Assembly (NCBI GenBank): GCA_004764695.1
Contig: CM015708.1
Location: forward strand, 186,001 to 250,000
Length of the DNA: 64,000 nt
Reading direction: 5' to 3'
Source: Schizochytrium sp. TIO01
Lineage: Eukaryota; Sar; Bigyra; Thraustochytrida; Thraustochytriidae
The notes under the pieces are model-generated. The model had not been told where the DNA came from and ran no database searches. It worked only from the letters and a program-made list of their open reading frames with translations. Made by a program: the position numbers and the translations under genes. Below, one piece after another: positions 1 to 8,402 of this stretch; the stretch's first letter is position 1; each line of letters opens with the position of its first letter.

Positions 1-135
1 ATTAGTTGTTTGGTCTGGTCTAGTTATCTGGTTGACTTGCGCACGACTCACAAGAAGCAAGCAAGAAAAAAATGTATTCGAATCAAGTTCTGTATCTGGA
101 CTAGAACAACAAATTGCTATATCAAATGTTTTATT

Positions 136-3100
136 TTAAATGTTCAAATCTGTGCTAGATCTTACCAGATCACTAGAGCTCATCGCCCGAGGCTCGTGCA
201 TAAATCCTGAAAATAATAAGTTAGTTTGCTTTATGTATAACGGTGGAGTCATTCTTTGGCCTGGGCTTGACCAAATTGGATTGATATCTGACTGGTGCGC
301 ATCATGTTTCTTTGCGAGTCTTTGAATCATTCTTCTATAGTTTACTTCGCGTTGCTGGTTTTTATCCCCATTCTTATTGTATAGAGATTTATTATGCACC
401 TGTTGATACAAGTTTTGCTCACATGCTTTCATTTCGACTTCTTTTTGCCAGCATGATCGTTGATATTCGCTAATCGAGCCTGGTCCTGATGTTTGTTGCT
501 TAGTCAAGCTACGACCATTGCTACCTTGTGCAGTGCCAGAGTCTCTAATAGACGTCTTGCCATTCTTCTTAACCCTTGACTTTGATGTTTGTTGCTTAGT
601 CAAGCTACGACCATTGCTACCTTGTGCAGTGCCAGAGTCTCTAATAGACGTCTTGCCATTCTTCTTAAACGTTGACTTTGATGTTTGTTGCTTAGTCAAG
701 CTAAGTCCATTGCTACCTTGTGCAGTGCCAGAGTCTCTAATAGACGTCTTGCCATTAAACGTTGACTTTCTGCTTCCATAATTCGTATATTTGGCCGATT
801 TAAACTTGTTTTCTCCTTCACTATCGGAGTCTTCCTCACTGGAGTCTTCATCTTCATATCCTTCATCATCGGAGTCTTCATCACTGGAGTCATCACTGGA
901 GTCATCATCGGAGTCGTAGTCTTCATCACCTTCTTCATATTCATCTTCTTCATCATCTTTTCTATAAATTATATTTCTTCGATTAGATGTACGTTTTTTA
1001 TTTCTATCCTTATCATCAAAGTCTTCATCGGACTCATCTCCTGCATAGATATCATCGTAGTCTTCACCATCGTAGACTTTAGCATTGGAGTCATCTTCTG
1101 CATACATATAATCGTAGTCTCCACCGTCTCCATCTTCTTCATCACCTTCTTCATATTCATCACCTTCTTCATCTTTTCTATAAATTATATTTCTTCGATT
1201 AGATGTACGTTTTTGATTTCTATTCTTATCATCAGAGTCTTCATCGGAGTCATCTTCTGCATACATATAATCGTAGTCTCCACCGTCTCCATCATCTTCA
1301 TCATTGGCGTCATCATCGGAGTCGTAGTCTTCATCATCTTTTCTATAAATTATATTTCTTCGATTAGATGTACGTTTTTTATTTCTATCCTTATCATCAA
1401 AGTCTTCATCGGACTCATCTCCTGCATAGATATAATCGTAGTATCCATCTTCATCATCGGCGTCTCCATCGTCTCCACCTTCTTCATTTCCTGAAATAAT
1501 AGAACGGTTGTCTTCAACATCGGCGTCTCGACCGTCTCCATCTTCTTCATCATCGGCGTCTCCATCTTCTTCGTTTTTACTATTACTAGATTCGTTGTCT
1601 TTAATATCTAGACTTTCTTCATCGACAACTTCCTCTAGACTTTCTTCATCGACAACTTCCTCAATAATAGCAGGTTTTTTATTTAGTTCTTCCTTATAAT
1701 CTAAATTCAATCCACCATCCACACATTTAGGATTTAGAAATGCGAAACAAATGTCATCGTTCTTGTTGATAATTTTAGTATAAAAATAATCATCTTCATA
1801 GTAAGATTTTTTCGAGAAACAATTAAACATGACAGCAGTAACGCTCTCGCGAATAGCCTTTGACAACTTTTCATTGTCCGTACGCCCTATCGTATAGTTC
1901 TGATAATCTTTACCTTGATATTCTTTAATAGAATCAAATTTTGAAATGTACGGAATTGTACCAATCAATTTTCCACTTTCTCCGCGATAAATCTTTCCGT
2001 AGTTGAAACAGAATTCTTTTATTTGCAGCGCTGTTTTGAAATCAGTAAATGTAGTTATAAATTCCTCGCTAGTTGGTGACGAAGACTGTGGACCACTAGA
2101 CTGAACACATTTCTCAAGTATATGTAGGTACAGAGTCAAAACAATTTGCTTATCTTCCTTGCTGTACATACTTATCAATCTGATCGCGGCTGATACATGA
2201 GTTGGATATTTTATGTCATGAAATATAACTTCAGAACTAGTTTTGTTGGCGTTTAGGTCTCTAATTTTTGTCTTTAGTGGCCATGCAGGATCTAAAGCTG
2301 GTGCGAAACCATATCTTGGGTTTTGGTTAGTCTCATCACTTTTCCAAACAAAAAATGGTGGTTGACTGTCACCAAATCCATCTAACAATGAGCAAGTATT
2401 ATCTCGTATTGGTGGAGTATAATCGAAGTTGTTATAATCGAAGACTTGCTTATTTGTTTGCTTAATTGATTCAAGAACCGTCGATCTAATACTTTTGATA
2501 TTATCTTCGTCAGTGTCCTCCTTTTTACTTAAAAGATCCAAAAAAGAACTAGCCATAGTCTCAACATCCAAACCATTATTAATTGATTTGAATATTTCAT
2601 CTTCAGTTTCTGCTTGCTTGTTTCTACTGAAATACTTATCAAGACCAACTGTGTCTACCGAAATATCATCCAAATCTGCTCCGTACAGAATGCACTTCAC
2701 AAATTTAGTCCAGTCGTCATAAAACATAACATATTTTTCTCGAGAGAGTTTACCATTCTCAGATGTTGAGTTATCAAATTCCTTTTGTAGCCACCCAAAC
2801 GAGTACCCATTTTCAGTAAATTTGTCAACTGCAATGATTACTTGATAAAATCTATTGATAAGATTTGTAACAACCTTTTCATTGTTCTTTTCAGCAACAA
2901 GAAGTTTGCGAAGTCCTTCCAAAACTGCAGGTAGGTAAATATCATCATAATCGTTGTCTGTTTCATTTATGTAGTCAGTAAATACAAAGAATCTTGATGG
3001 GTTCACTTCATCATCTTTTGCTTTGTGTTGATAATATATTAATCCTCTCGCTTGTCCATTTTGCGCTTGGTCTTCTTCTGATTCCTTTTCTTTAATCCAA

Positions 3101-3483
3101 GCTCTGACACTATCCAGCTCAACAAGTGGACCTAAAAGTAGGTTTTTCGTTGCTTTAAGTCCTTCAATTTTCGGCAATAATCTGCTATTATAATCCTCTG
3201 TACCCATAATTTTATCATGGAGATTGGCAAACGATTCGTTTGCGTCTTTTGAGATGTTACTGTTTTTAACATCTTCAAATTGTAAACCATGAAGTCTAAA
3301 AAGAAAAAAAACCGTGCACAGCACTCTCGAGTCATGTTGCTGATGTTCTCTTTTTATGTATTTTGTTAAATGCGTATTTAGATAATTATAATCATCAGCT
3401 TGGAAAACATTTTCACTAGATTCACTATCAACATCACTCTCACTATCAGCATCACTATTACTAAAGTCACTATCACTTGCCAT
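136..3483 (-). CDS. Large acidic repeat protein, unknown function
   Basis: This 1115-residue protein is not recognised. The first ~600 residues look like an ordinary globular, mainly helical domain after a short acidic N-terminus. From about residue 610 to 900 it becomes extremely Asp/Glu-rich and contains three copies of a module with a basic centre (KRTSNRRNIIYRK), near residues 696-715, 750-770 and 823-843. A second repeat family follows at about 905-995, with three copies of a unit containing GKTSIRDSGTAQGSNG. A non-repetitive basic tail of ~115 residues closes the protein. There is no signal peptide or membrane segment, so a nuclear or cytoplasmic role is likely. Alternating acidic and basic blocks suggest a histone- or nucleic-acid-interacting scaffold, but that is inference. 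The ATG at 3483 faces the divergent gene at 3620 across a palindromic promoter-like region. Confidence 0.8.
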   Translation of the reverse strand: MASDSDFSNSDADSESDVDSESSENVFQADDYNYLNTHLTKYIKREHQQHDSRVLCTVFFLFRLHGLQFEDVKNSNISKDANESFANLHDKIMGTEDYNSRLLPKIEGLKATKNLLLGPLVELDSVRAWIKEKESEEDQAQNGQARGLIYYQHKAKDDEVNPSRFFVFTDYINETDNDYDDIYLPAVLEGLRKLLVAEKNNEKVVTNLINRFYQVIIAVDKFTENGYSFGWLQKEFDNSTSENGKLSREKYVMFYDDWTKFVKCILYGADLDDISVDTVGLDKYFSRNKQAETEDEIFKSINNGLDVETMASSFLDLLSKKEDTDEDNIKSIRSTVLESIKQTNKQVFDYNNFDYTPPIRDNTCSLLDGFGDSQPPFFVWKSDETNQNPRYGFAPALDPAWPLKTKIRDLNANKTSSEVIFHDIKYPTHVSAAIRLISMYSKEDKQIVLTLYLHILEKCVQSSGPQSSSPTSEEFITTFTDFKTALQIKEFCFNYGKIYRGESGKLIGTIPYISKFDSIKEYQGKDYQNYTIGRTDNEKLSKAIRESVTAVMFNCFSKKSYYEDDYFYTKIINKNDDICFAFLNPKCVDGGLNLDYKEELNKKPAIIEEVVDEESLEEVVDEESLDIKDNESSNSKNEEDGDADDEEDGDGRDADVEDNRSIISGNEEGGDDGDADDEDGYYDYIYAGDESDEDFDDKDRNKKRTSNRRNIIYRKDDEDYDSDDDANDEDDGDGGDYDYMYAEDDSDEDSDDKNRNQKRTSNRRNIIYRKDEEGDEYEEGDEEDGDGGDYDYMYAEDDSNAKVYDGEDYDDIYAGDESDEDFDDKDRNKKRTSNRRNIIYRKDDEEDEYEEGDEDYDSDDDSSDDSSDEDSDDEGYEDEDSSEEDSDSEGENKFKSAKYTNYGSRKSTFNGKTSIRDSGTAQGSNGLSLTKQQTSKSTFKKNGKTSIRDSGTAQGSNGRSLTKQQTSKSRVKKNGKTSIRDSGTAQGSNGRSLTKQQTSGPGSISEYQRSCWQKEVEMKACEQNLYQQVHNKSLYNKNGDKNQQREVNYRRMIQRLAKKHDAHQSDINPIWSSPGQRMTPPLYIKQTNLLFSGFMHEPRAMSSSDLVRSSTDLNI

Positions 3484-3543
3484 CTTGTCCTAGTTTGTTG
3501 ATCGACTACCTAAGATTAATTTTAAAAAAAATATGTATTCTTT

Positions 3544-3560
3544 ATATTCGAACCGAATAT
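3544..3560. promoter_or_regulatory. Palindrome ATATTCG-3nt-CGAATAT in divergent promoter
   Basis: A perfect 7-bp inverted repeat with a 3-bp spacer lies between two divergently transcribed genes, about 60 bp from each proposed start codon. A related 16-bp perfect palindrome occurs at 45828-45843, also in a divergent intergenic region. It is probably a binding site for a transcription factor. This is inferred from symmetry, position and recurrence. Confidence 0.45.
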
Positions 3561-3619
3561 AGGTCTTAGTAAGTTCAATATTGATTTATAGCTCGAAAGA
3601 GAATCTCTATATATGTGAT

Positions 3620-4555
3620 ATGAAACAGCTTACATCAGACTTTAACTCGTATTGTTTCTCATTATACATTTATAAATATTCAAACCAAATGCGCCCAAGA
3701 AGCCTTATATATTCTTGTAACAGCCGCAGTGCCAAGCTCTTTTTGGGTAGCCTATACCTGATCTTGGCATGCCTATCTTTTTCGAGAGCTTATGTGTCGC
3801 CAGACATTTATCGGCCCAAATTGTATCACACGAAAGCATTCTTAGATTGTGATGTTGATGGTGATGACAACAGCCAGACTTGTGTGTCGTCATTTGGAGT
3901 AGAAAGAAGTGCTACAGTTAATCTTTATACAGTTGTTGGTGTGACGTTTGCTGTTCTCACCTTATCAGAGTGGGCAAAGGCATGTCTAGTGGGCAAGTAC
4001 CATAACTTTAACCATTGGCACAATGCAGCCAGCCATCTCGCTGCACTCACATCAATACTTGCGTGGCCTTTTATTATTTCTTTATTGAATGGCTTACAAG
4101 AGATAAAAGGTCTTTTGTTGTTGTTTTTCTTGACGTTTCTTTCCTTCATGTTTCAAATTATTCACCAAATCAACTTTGATCGCAGTACACTATGGCCTTA
4201 TATTTTAGGTCTTGCATTAGTTATAGAAATCCCTGGTCTGCTTTCAATCGCAGCATCCTCATACTATCTCATGTTAAAAAGCATTGTTTTTTTCCCAATA
4301 CAAATGCCACTATTCTTTGTTGCACTTCTCTTCTCGCGAGTTATTCGTTACGGAATATACTATGACTTTTTCTATAATACGTTGCGTCCTCATATGGATC
4401 CTGATTCGTCATTCATAGACATGATTTATAATGACAAGGAGTATTATTTCAATTCGCTTGAGCTGGGGCTTAACATCCACCAAGGCTGTAGCAACTTATT
4501 CTTGGCAGCAGTGTTCTACATTGTTTGCAACATCAAATTCGTTCAATATATTTAA
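3620..4555 (+). CDS. Seven-helix membrane protein, heliorhodopsin-like topology
   Basis: Seven hydrophobic segments lie at about residues 38-58, 100-124, 133-158, 161-183, 190-218, 221-249 and 280-306. A ~40-residue Cys-containing loop separates helices 1 and 2. Heliorhodopsins share this layout, including the long A-B loop. Local similarities are an Asn/Trp-containing helix 3 start (FNHWHNAASH), a helix 5 of the form WPYILGLALVIEIPGLL, and helix 6 with a Pro near its start. The Schiff-base lysine expected in helix 7 is absent (SLELGLNIHQGCSNLF), and the helix 3 counterion glutamate is not seen. If related, it is probably not a conventional retinal pigment. The first ATG is at 3620; a second in-frame ATG at 3689 is equally possible. 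Without a structure search the family assignment stays tentative. Confidence 0.75.
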   Translation: MKQLTSDFNSYCFSLYIYKYSNQMRPRSLIYSCNSRSAKLFLGSLYLILACLSFSRAYVSPDIYRPKLYHTKAFLDCDVDGDDNSQTCVSSFGVERSATVNLYTVVGVTFAVLTLSEWAKACLVGKYHNFNHWHNAASHLAALTSILAWPFIISLLNGLQEIKGLLLLFFLTFLSFMFQIIHQINFDRSTLWPYILGLALVIEIPGLLSIAASSYYLMLKSIVFFPIQMPLFFVALLFSRVIRYGIYYDFFYNTLRPHMDPDSSFIDMIYNDKEYYFNSLELGLNIHQGCSNLFLAAVFYIVCNIKFVQYI

Positions 4556-4590
4556 ATAACACAAGCACTAAACAGTCAATAAACGCCAAG

Positions 4591-5265
4591 CTATTGTGTT
4601 CTTTGGCGCTTCACATTCCTTGGCAAATATTCAGGATCTTCCTCTTCATGGTTGATAGAATCTGCATCACTAGATTCCTCATCTTCAAATTCTGAATCAA
4701 GCCCATCAGATGACTCAAAAGTTATACGTTTACTGATATTTGATTTGGTACAGCTTCTGCCTAGTCTCGGCCTAACTACAAAATGCTCTTCGTCATCAGA
4801 ATCGTCTTCCGAAGAACCGCTATCTTCGTCGCTCGAATCGCTAGAAAATATATACTCAGGCTCTTCGTCATCCTTGTCGGACTGATATTCAATTTCTTTG
4901 TTACTGACTAAAAAACCATCGCCAAGTTGATAGCCAGATTTGGTCATACGAAAGAATTTTCCGCAGCTAGTACATTTCGGTCGCTCTACGGCTTGTGTCG
5001 CTTCTTTCAACAATGTCTCGGAGCCACAAAAGCTGCATGTAAGATAGTCGAACAAACTGTCTTCGCCATCATCATCATCATCATCGTCCTCTTCGCCATC
5101 GTCGCCCTGTTCAACATCCTCATCTTCGTCCTCTTCACTCTCGCCCTTTCTACTATCACAATACTTTTTAGTCAACCCACTAGCTTCATCCCGATTGTAC
5201 TCTTCACATGATTGGTCAGTCTTAAGCATATGCTCTCGAGCAAGATTCTTTTCGGTGCTACTCAT
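4591..5265 (-). CDS. Acidic zinc-ribbon protein, unknown
   Basis: A 224-residue protein, starting at the first ATG (5263-5265). A short Lys/Glu-rich head and a long Asp/Glu run lead into a compact zinc ribbon, CSFCGSE followed ~20 residues later by CTSCGKFF, near the middle of the chain. The rest alternates acidic Ser/Asp/Glu stretches with short basic patches and ends KRQRTQ, which could be a nuclear localisation signal. A zinc ribbon within acidic tails is common in transcription factors and chromatin proteins, but I see no specific family such as TFIIS. It converges on the seven-helix gene, with 35 bp between the two stop codons and an AATAAA near 4579. Confidence 0.75.
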   Translation of the reverse strand: MSSTEKNLAREHMLKTDQSCEEYNRDEASGLTKKYCDSRKGESEEDEDEDVEQGDDGEEDDDDDDDGEDSLFDYLTCSFCGSETLLKEATQAVERPKCTSCGKFFRMTKSGYQLGDGFLVSNKEIEYQSDKDDEEPEYIFSSDSSDEDSGSSEDDSDDEEHFVVRPRLGRSCTKSNISKRITFESSDGLDSEFEDEESSDADSINHEEEDPEYLPRNVKRQRTQ

Positions 5266-5540
5266 CGTACAGTCTAAGCTGCTCGAAAGTTTGCCAAGCC
5301 TTGCGTGCAAGTTGTTTTGAATTTATACTCCAAATACAACCAGAGCCTTTAATGTTCAAGACGTTGACTAGTTTTTATTTTTTGCTCATATAATATCTTT
5401 TTTCCTGTCGCTAATTACCTTTTTTTGACCCCCTCTTGTCTTCGTAAAACTTTATATAAGACACCAATGTCCGATGTTTATTGTCTCACTTATTTTAATA
5501 CATAACCATTATTGCAATTTTAGTGTCGTCCAGCAAAACC

Positions 5541-5918
5541 ATGCAAAGGTCCCGGTCTGTTGATAGCTCTTCATTTGGAGAAGCTTTTCACCAAAATCAA
5601 TATAACAACACGCTAGTTGGACCACTTTTATTCACTACTAGTAATACGTGGACAGTCTCAAATCAACAACAAAAACTACTAGAAGCATGGAGTTCTCATG
5701 CGCGCCCAAGCGCAAAAGGCAAAACTCGGAGAGCGAGATCGTCGAGTGTCCCATATGTTTCGACAGAGCTGACTATCGAATCAAATGTCAACAAGAAGGG
5801 TGCTCTTATGCGAGCTGCCTCGAATGCATCTTTTCAGCCTGTGTATTTGTCGGAAATTCTCAGGGGCTTGATGGTGTGCACTCAAAATGCGTCTACTGTC
5901 GAAAACTACAACCCATAG
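5541..5918 (+). CDS. Ser/Arg-rich ORF overlapping the RING gene
   Basis: A 125-residue reading frame beginning at ATG 5541, downstream of a TATA-like TATATAAG near 5451. Its first ~45 residues (MQRSRSVDSSSFGEAF and onward) occupy sequence with no other gene. The rest overlaps the RING gene in another reading frame. It may be a genuine small Ser/Arg-rich protein, the detached N-terminus of the RING protein (one -1 frame change near 5680 would join them), or a chance frame in the leader. I see no classical slippery heptamer at the junction. Low confidence as an independent gene. Confidence 0.3.
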   Translation: MQRSRSVDSSSFGEAFHQNQYNNTLVGPLLFTTSNTWTVSNQQQKLLEAWSSHARPSAKGKTRRARSSSVPYVSTELTIESNVNKKGALMRAASNASFQPVYLSEILRGLMVCTQNASTVENYNP

Positions 5919-6436
5919 GTAAAGACATTCCTAGTCTATTGAGAAATCGCCAGTCGTTTAATTGTATCATAAAACACCAGACAGATCCGAGTATTCTTGT
6001 TCTATTATTTAAAGAAGCTGCCCAGTCTAGGGTTGGGCTCTCGTTTGTAACAGAGTGTGTTGGAAACGAAACTTTACTTTACAATCTTCCACGTGGTACA
6101 GACTATGACTTACTCCAAGAGTCATTTCGCATGATTTCACGCAAATGCGTACATCTTTTACTTGAGAATTTACAACTAAGGCAAAACGCTGGCATTGGTT
6201 TCGAAAACCAACAAACATTGATACACTCACCATCAACAAACGATATGAATCGCGAGCATTCAGCGCGATTAAATTTGGCAGCAACTCAACAACTGCCTGG
6301 GAATGATGGCAACCAACTCAACCATCCGAGTGACATTGACATTGACTCAGCCGAACCTCGGCTATATTCATCATCAAACTTTCTTGGTCTACTACTTCAA
6401 AGACTTTTTACTTCACAAGACAACCCTCAACAATAA
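5687..6436 (+). CDS. RING-finger protein, probable E3 ubiquitin ligase
   Basis: A 249-residue protein whose N-terminal third holds a RING-type cysteine array: CPIC, then KCQQEGC-SYASC-LEC, then CVYC, at about residues 22-70. It is preceded by a basic patch (KRKRQ). RING domains bind two zinc ions and recruit E2 ubiquitin-conjugating enzymes, and large eukaryotic viruses often encode them to redirect host ubiquitination. The remaining ~180 residues show no recognisable domain and have a Asn/Gln-rich C-terminal half. ATG 5687 is the first ATG in this frame. The spacing of the middle cysteines is a variant of classical C3HC4, so ligase activity is inferred. Confidence 0.75.
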   Translation: MEFSCAPKRKRQNSESEIVECPICFDRADYRIKCQQEGCSYASCLECIFSACVFVGNSQGLDGVHSKCVYCRKLQPIGKDIPSLLRNRQSFNCIIKHQTDPSILVLLFKEAAQSRVGLSFVTECVGNETLLYNLPRGTDYDLLQESFRMISRKCVHLLLENLQLRQNAGIGFENQQTLIHSPSTNDMNREHSARLNLAATQQLPGNDGNQLNHPSDIDIDSAEPRLYSSSNFLGLLLQRLFTSQDNPQQ

Positions 6437-6647
6437 CCAGCACTGGTGTATAACAAAAAAAAATAGCAAAGCACGTGCCGAATTTAAAAAAAAATGACGG
6501 TGTGTCATTTTGTGTATATCCTATATATAGCAAAATTAATTAGTTTCGTTCATATAGACAAAATATAGGCATCTCAAGAAATAAGTAAATTCAGAATTCA
6601 AACCCAAACAGGAAAACAAACCTCTTTGTAACAAAAAAACAACAAAT

Positions 6648-7604
6648 ATGAGCTACGACAGACGACCTCCAATGTACCGCCTCCGATGCGAATACTGTCA
6701 CATGGCAGAAAACCAATTTGTACATGACACACGGACAGATGACACGATCTGTACAAATTGTGGCGTGGTGGTCAGAAACTTTATGTTTGGCCAATTGCTG
6801 GGCTCACATACCTACAGCGTTGACACATCTAACATAGAGCCACGCTCATTTGGCGGCCACAGTACCCAGCTAGCTGACATTAGTTCTCCATCAGAAACAA
6901 AGGTAATCCATCGGCGCCCCAATGCATCTCAAGCTATCTCTTCAAGTTACAGCAGCTATGCCGGAGCAAGCAAGGGAACGCAAAGCAAAGCAGATAAAAA
7001 AACTGAACAAAGCTACAACCGCTTAATGGATAGAGTCTTTCGAGATGATGTTAGGGACAGACACCTGCATGCAAAACTTTATCAAATTGTAGAAAGCATG
7101 GGCGACATGGACAAGCGCGTATACTCAAGAGCTGCAGCACTTATTCGAAAATTTCCAAAGATATTTGCTAAGAGAAGATACACTACAGCTACTCTAGTAG
7201 CAACTGTTATTGTTGTAAGGAATAGTTTAGGCTTACCAGCTAACTTGCGCGAGGCTGAGGCTATCACGGGAACAACCAACATTAGTAAGGCTGTTTCTAA
7301 GTTATGTAAACTAACAAACATTTCTCAAAAGGCAGGCGTTGTCAAATCTATTCCCTATATTCGGACACATCTGGGTCTTGATTTTCAAGATGAAAAAAAG
7401 ATAAGAAAATTGTTTATTGAGAATAGTCGACACAATGGCTCAGTAGGATCTTTCACTCTACTAGCCGTAACCTTATTTAATTACCTAAGCAAAGACTACA
7501 CACGCTTAGACGACATCGCATACATAACATGCACATCTAAAGTATCTCTTTTAAATTATATAGATGGAAGAAAGCGCGATTCTCTACGTTTAGCATCAAT
7601 CTAA
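6648..7604 (+). CDS. TFIIB-like transcription initiation factor
   Basis: A 318-residue protein of TFIIB length and layout. The N-terminal zinc ribbon has Cys14, Cys17, Cys35 and Cys38 (CEYC and CTNCG). A Ser-rich linker follows, then about 200 residues of helical sequence compatible with two cyclin folds; the first includes RVYSRAAALIRKF and the second includes FTLLAVTLFNYLS. TFIIB bridges TBP on promoter DNA and RNA polymerase. Many nucleocytoplasmic large DNA viruses and mirusviruses carry their own copy with a viral polymerase. The gene is preceded by an A-rich leader. Identification rests mainly on the zinc ribbon and overall architecture. Confidence 0.8.
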   Translation: MSYDRRPPMYRLRCEYCHMAENQFVHDTRTDDTICTNCGVVVRNFMFGQLLGSHTYSVDTSNIEPRSFGGHSTQLADISSPSETKVIHRRPNASQAISSSYSSYAGASKGTQSKADKKTEQSYNRLMDRVFRDDVRDRHLHAKLYQIVESMGDMDKRVYSRAAALIRKFPKIFAKRRYTTATLVATVIVVRNSLGLPANLREAEAITGTTNISKAVSKLCKLTNISQKAGVVKSIPYIRTHLGLDFQDEKKIRKLFIENSRHNGSVGSFTLLAVTLFNYLSKDYTRLDDIAYITCTSKVSLLNYIDGRKRDSLRLASI

Positions 7605-8402
7605 TCAACTATTCTATTGCTTACAAGGCTACAAAAATGGTTATTTGCTAGATTAAGAACAAGAGAACTGATAGAAGTATTGTAGTCAAACGTGCAAACA
7701 TAACTGAAAAGGTGTATATAGAGAAATACTCCTTCTATATACCTACCCGCGACTTGATATCTACAAAAATAACATGACAATAGAGACAACTCGTAAAAAG
7801 TTTTGGGCATTCTAGAACTTATTTGCTTAAGTAGCGGTACTGATGTATTTTCAATACAAGACATCATATAATACGATATGATATATTATAGCCATGGTTA
7901 GTAGTATTTATCAATCGCATTGTTGTTGTTTTTTTCAGTGATCAATGACATGCCACATTCACTCAATACTTGCGCTTCGGTTTATTTTCCAGTCTGCAAA
8001 ATTAACCAAATTGCACTGACCTGTTACAGTTAAAATGTCGAGCTCGCGTAGCATGTCAAGCTTTCTGAACCTTAACAACTTTTAATTGAAAATTTATCAT
8101 ATTGGAAGTTGAAACATATTCGAATCTGTCGCATTTTAAAAAATATATAATTTATGTTAGTTTGTAGTATCGCAACTAGGCATAACCATAGTAAACTTCT
8201 AACTGTCAAAAAATATTCAAAGTTCTGCAGTTTTTAGTAAATAACATTGTTAGTCTACGAGTTGATTTTGAAATATCGTTGAAGATACAATCTCTAGCGG
8301 ATAATGAATTTCAAACGAAAGCCAAAAGTTAATATACTAGAGACCAAGCAAATCTGAAACTCACCAACTTCATAATTAATACAAGTAAAGACATCAGCAG
8401 TC
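7605..8402. other. AT-rich intergenic stretch without a supported gene
   Basis: About 800 bp separate the TFIIB-like gene from the next gene. An 88-codon minus-strand frame (7601-7867) and a 16-codon plus-strand frame near 8035 are present, but neither has recognisable protein features. AT-rich sequence close to 8403 probably holds the promoter of the downstream gene. No repeat or RNA gene was recognised. Confidence 0.5.

Noticed and set aside
1213-1699. Hydrophobic-looking + strand frames opposite the acidic repeat gene
   Set aside because: They are complementary-strand shadows of Asp/Glu-rich codons, which read as Ile/Val/Ser-rich in reverse.
7601-7867. 88-codon minus-strand frame after the TFIIB-like gene
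   Set aside because: It overlaps the end of the TFIIB-like gene, has no recognisable features and sits in AT-rich DNA where such frames occur by chance. Not excluded, but not supported.
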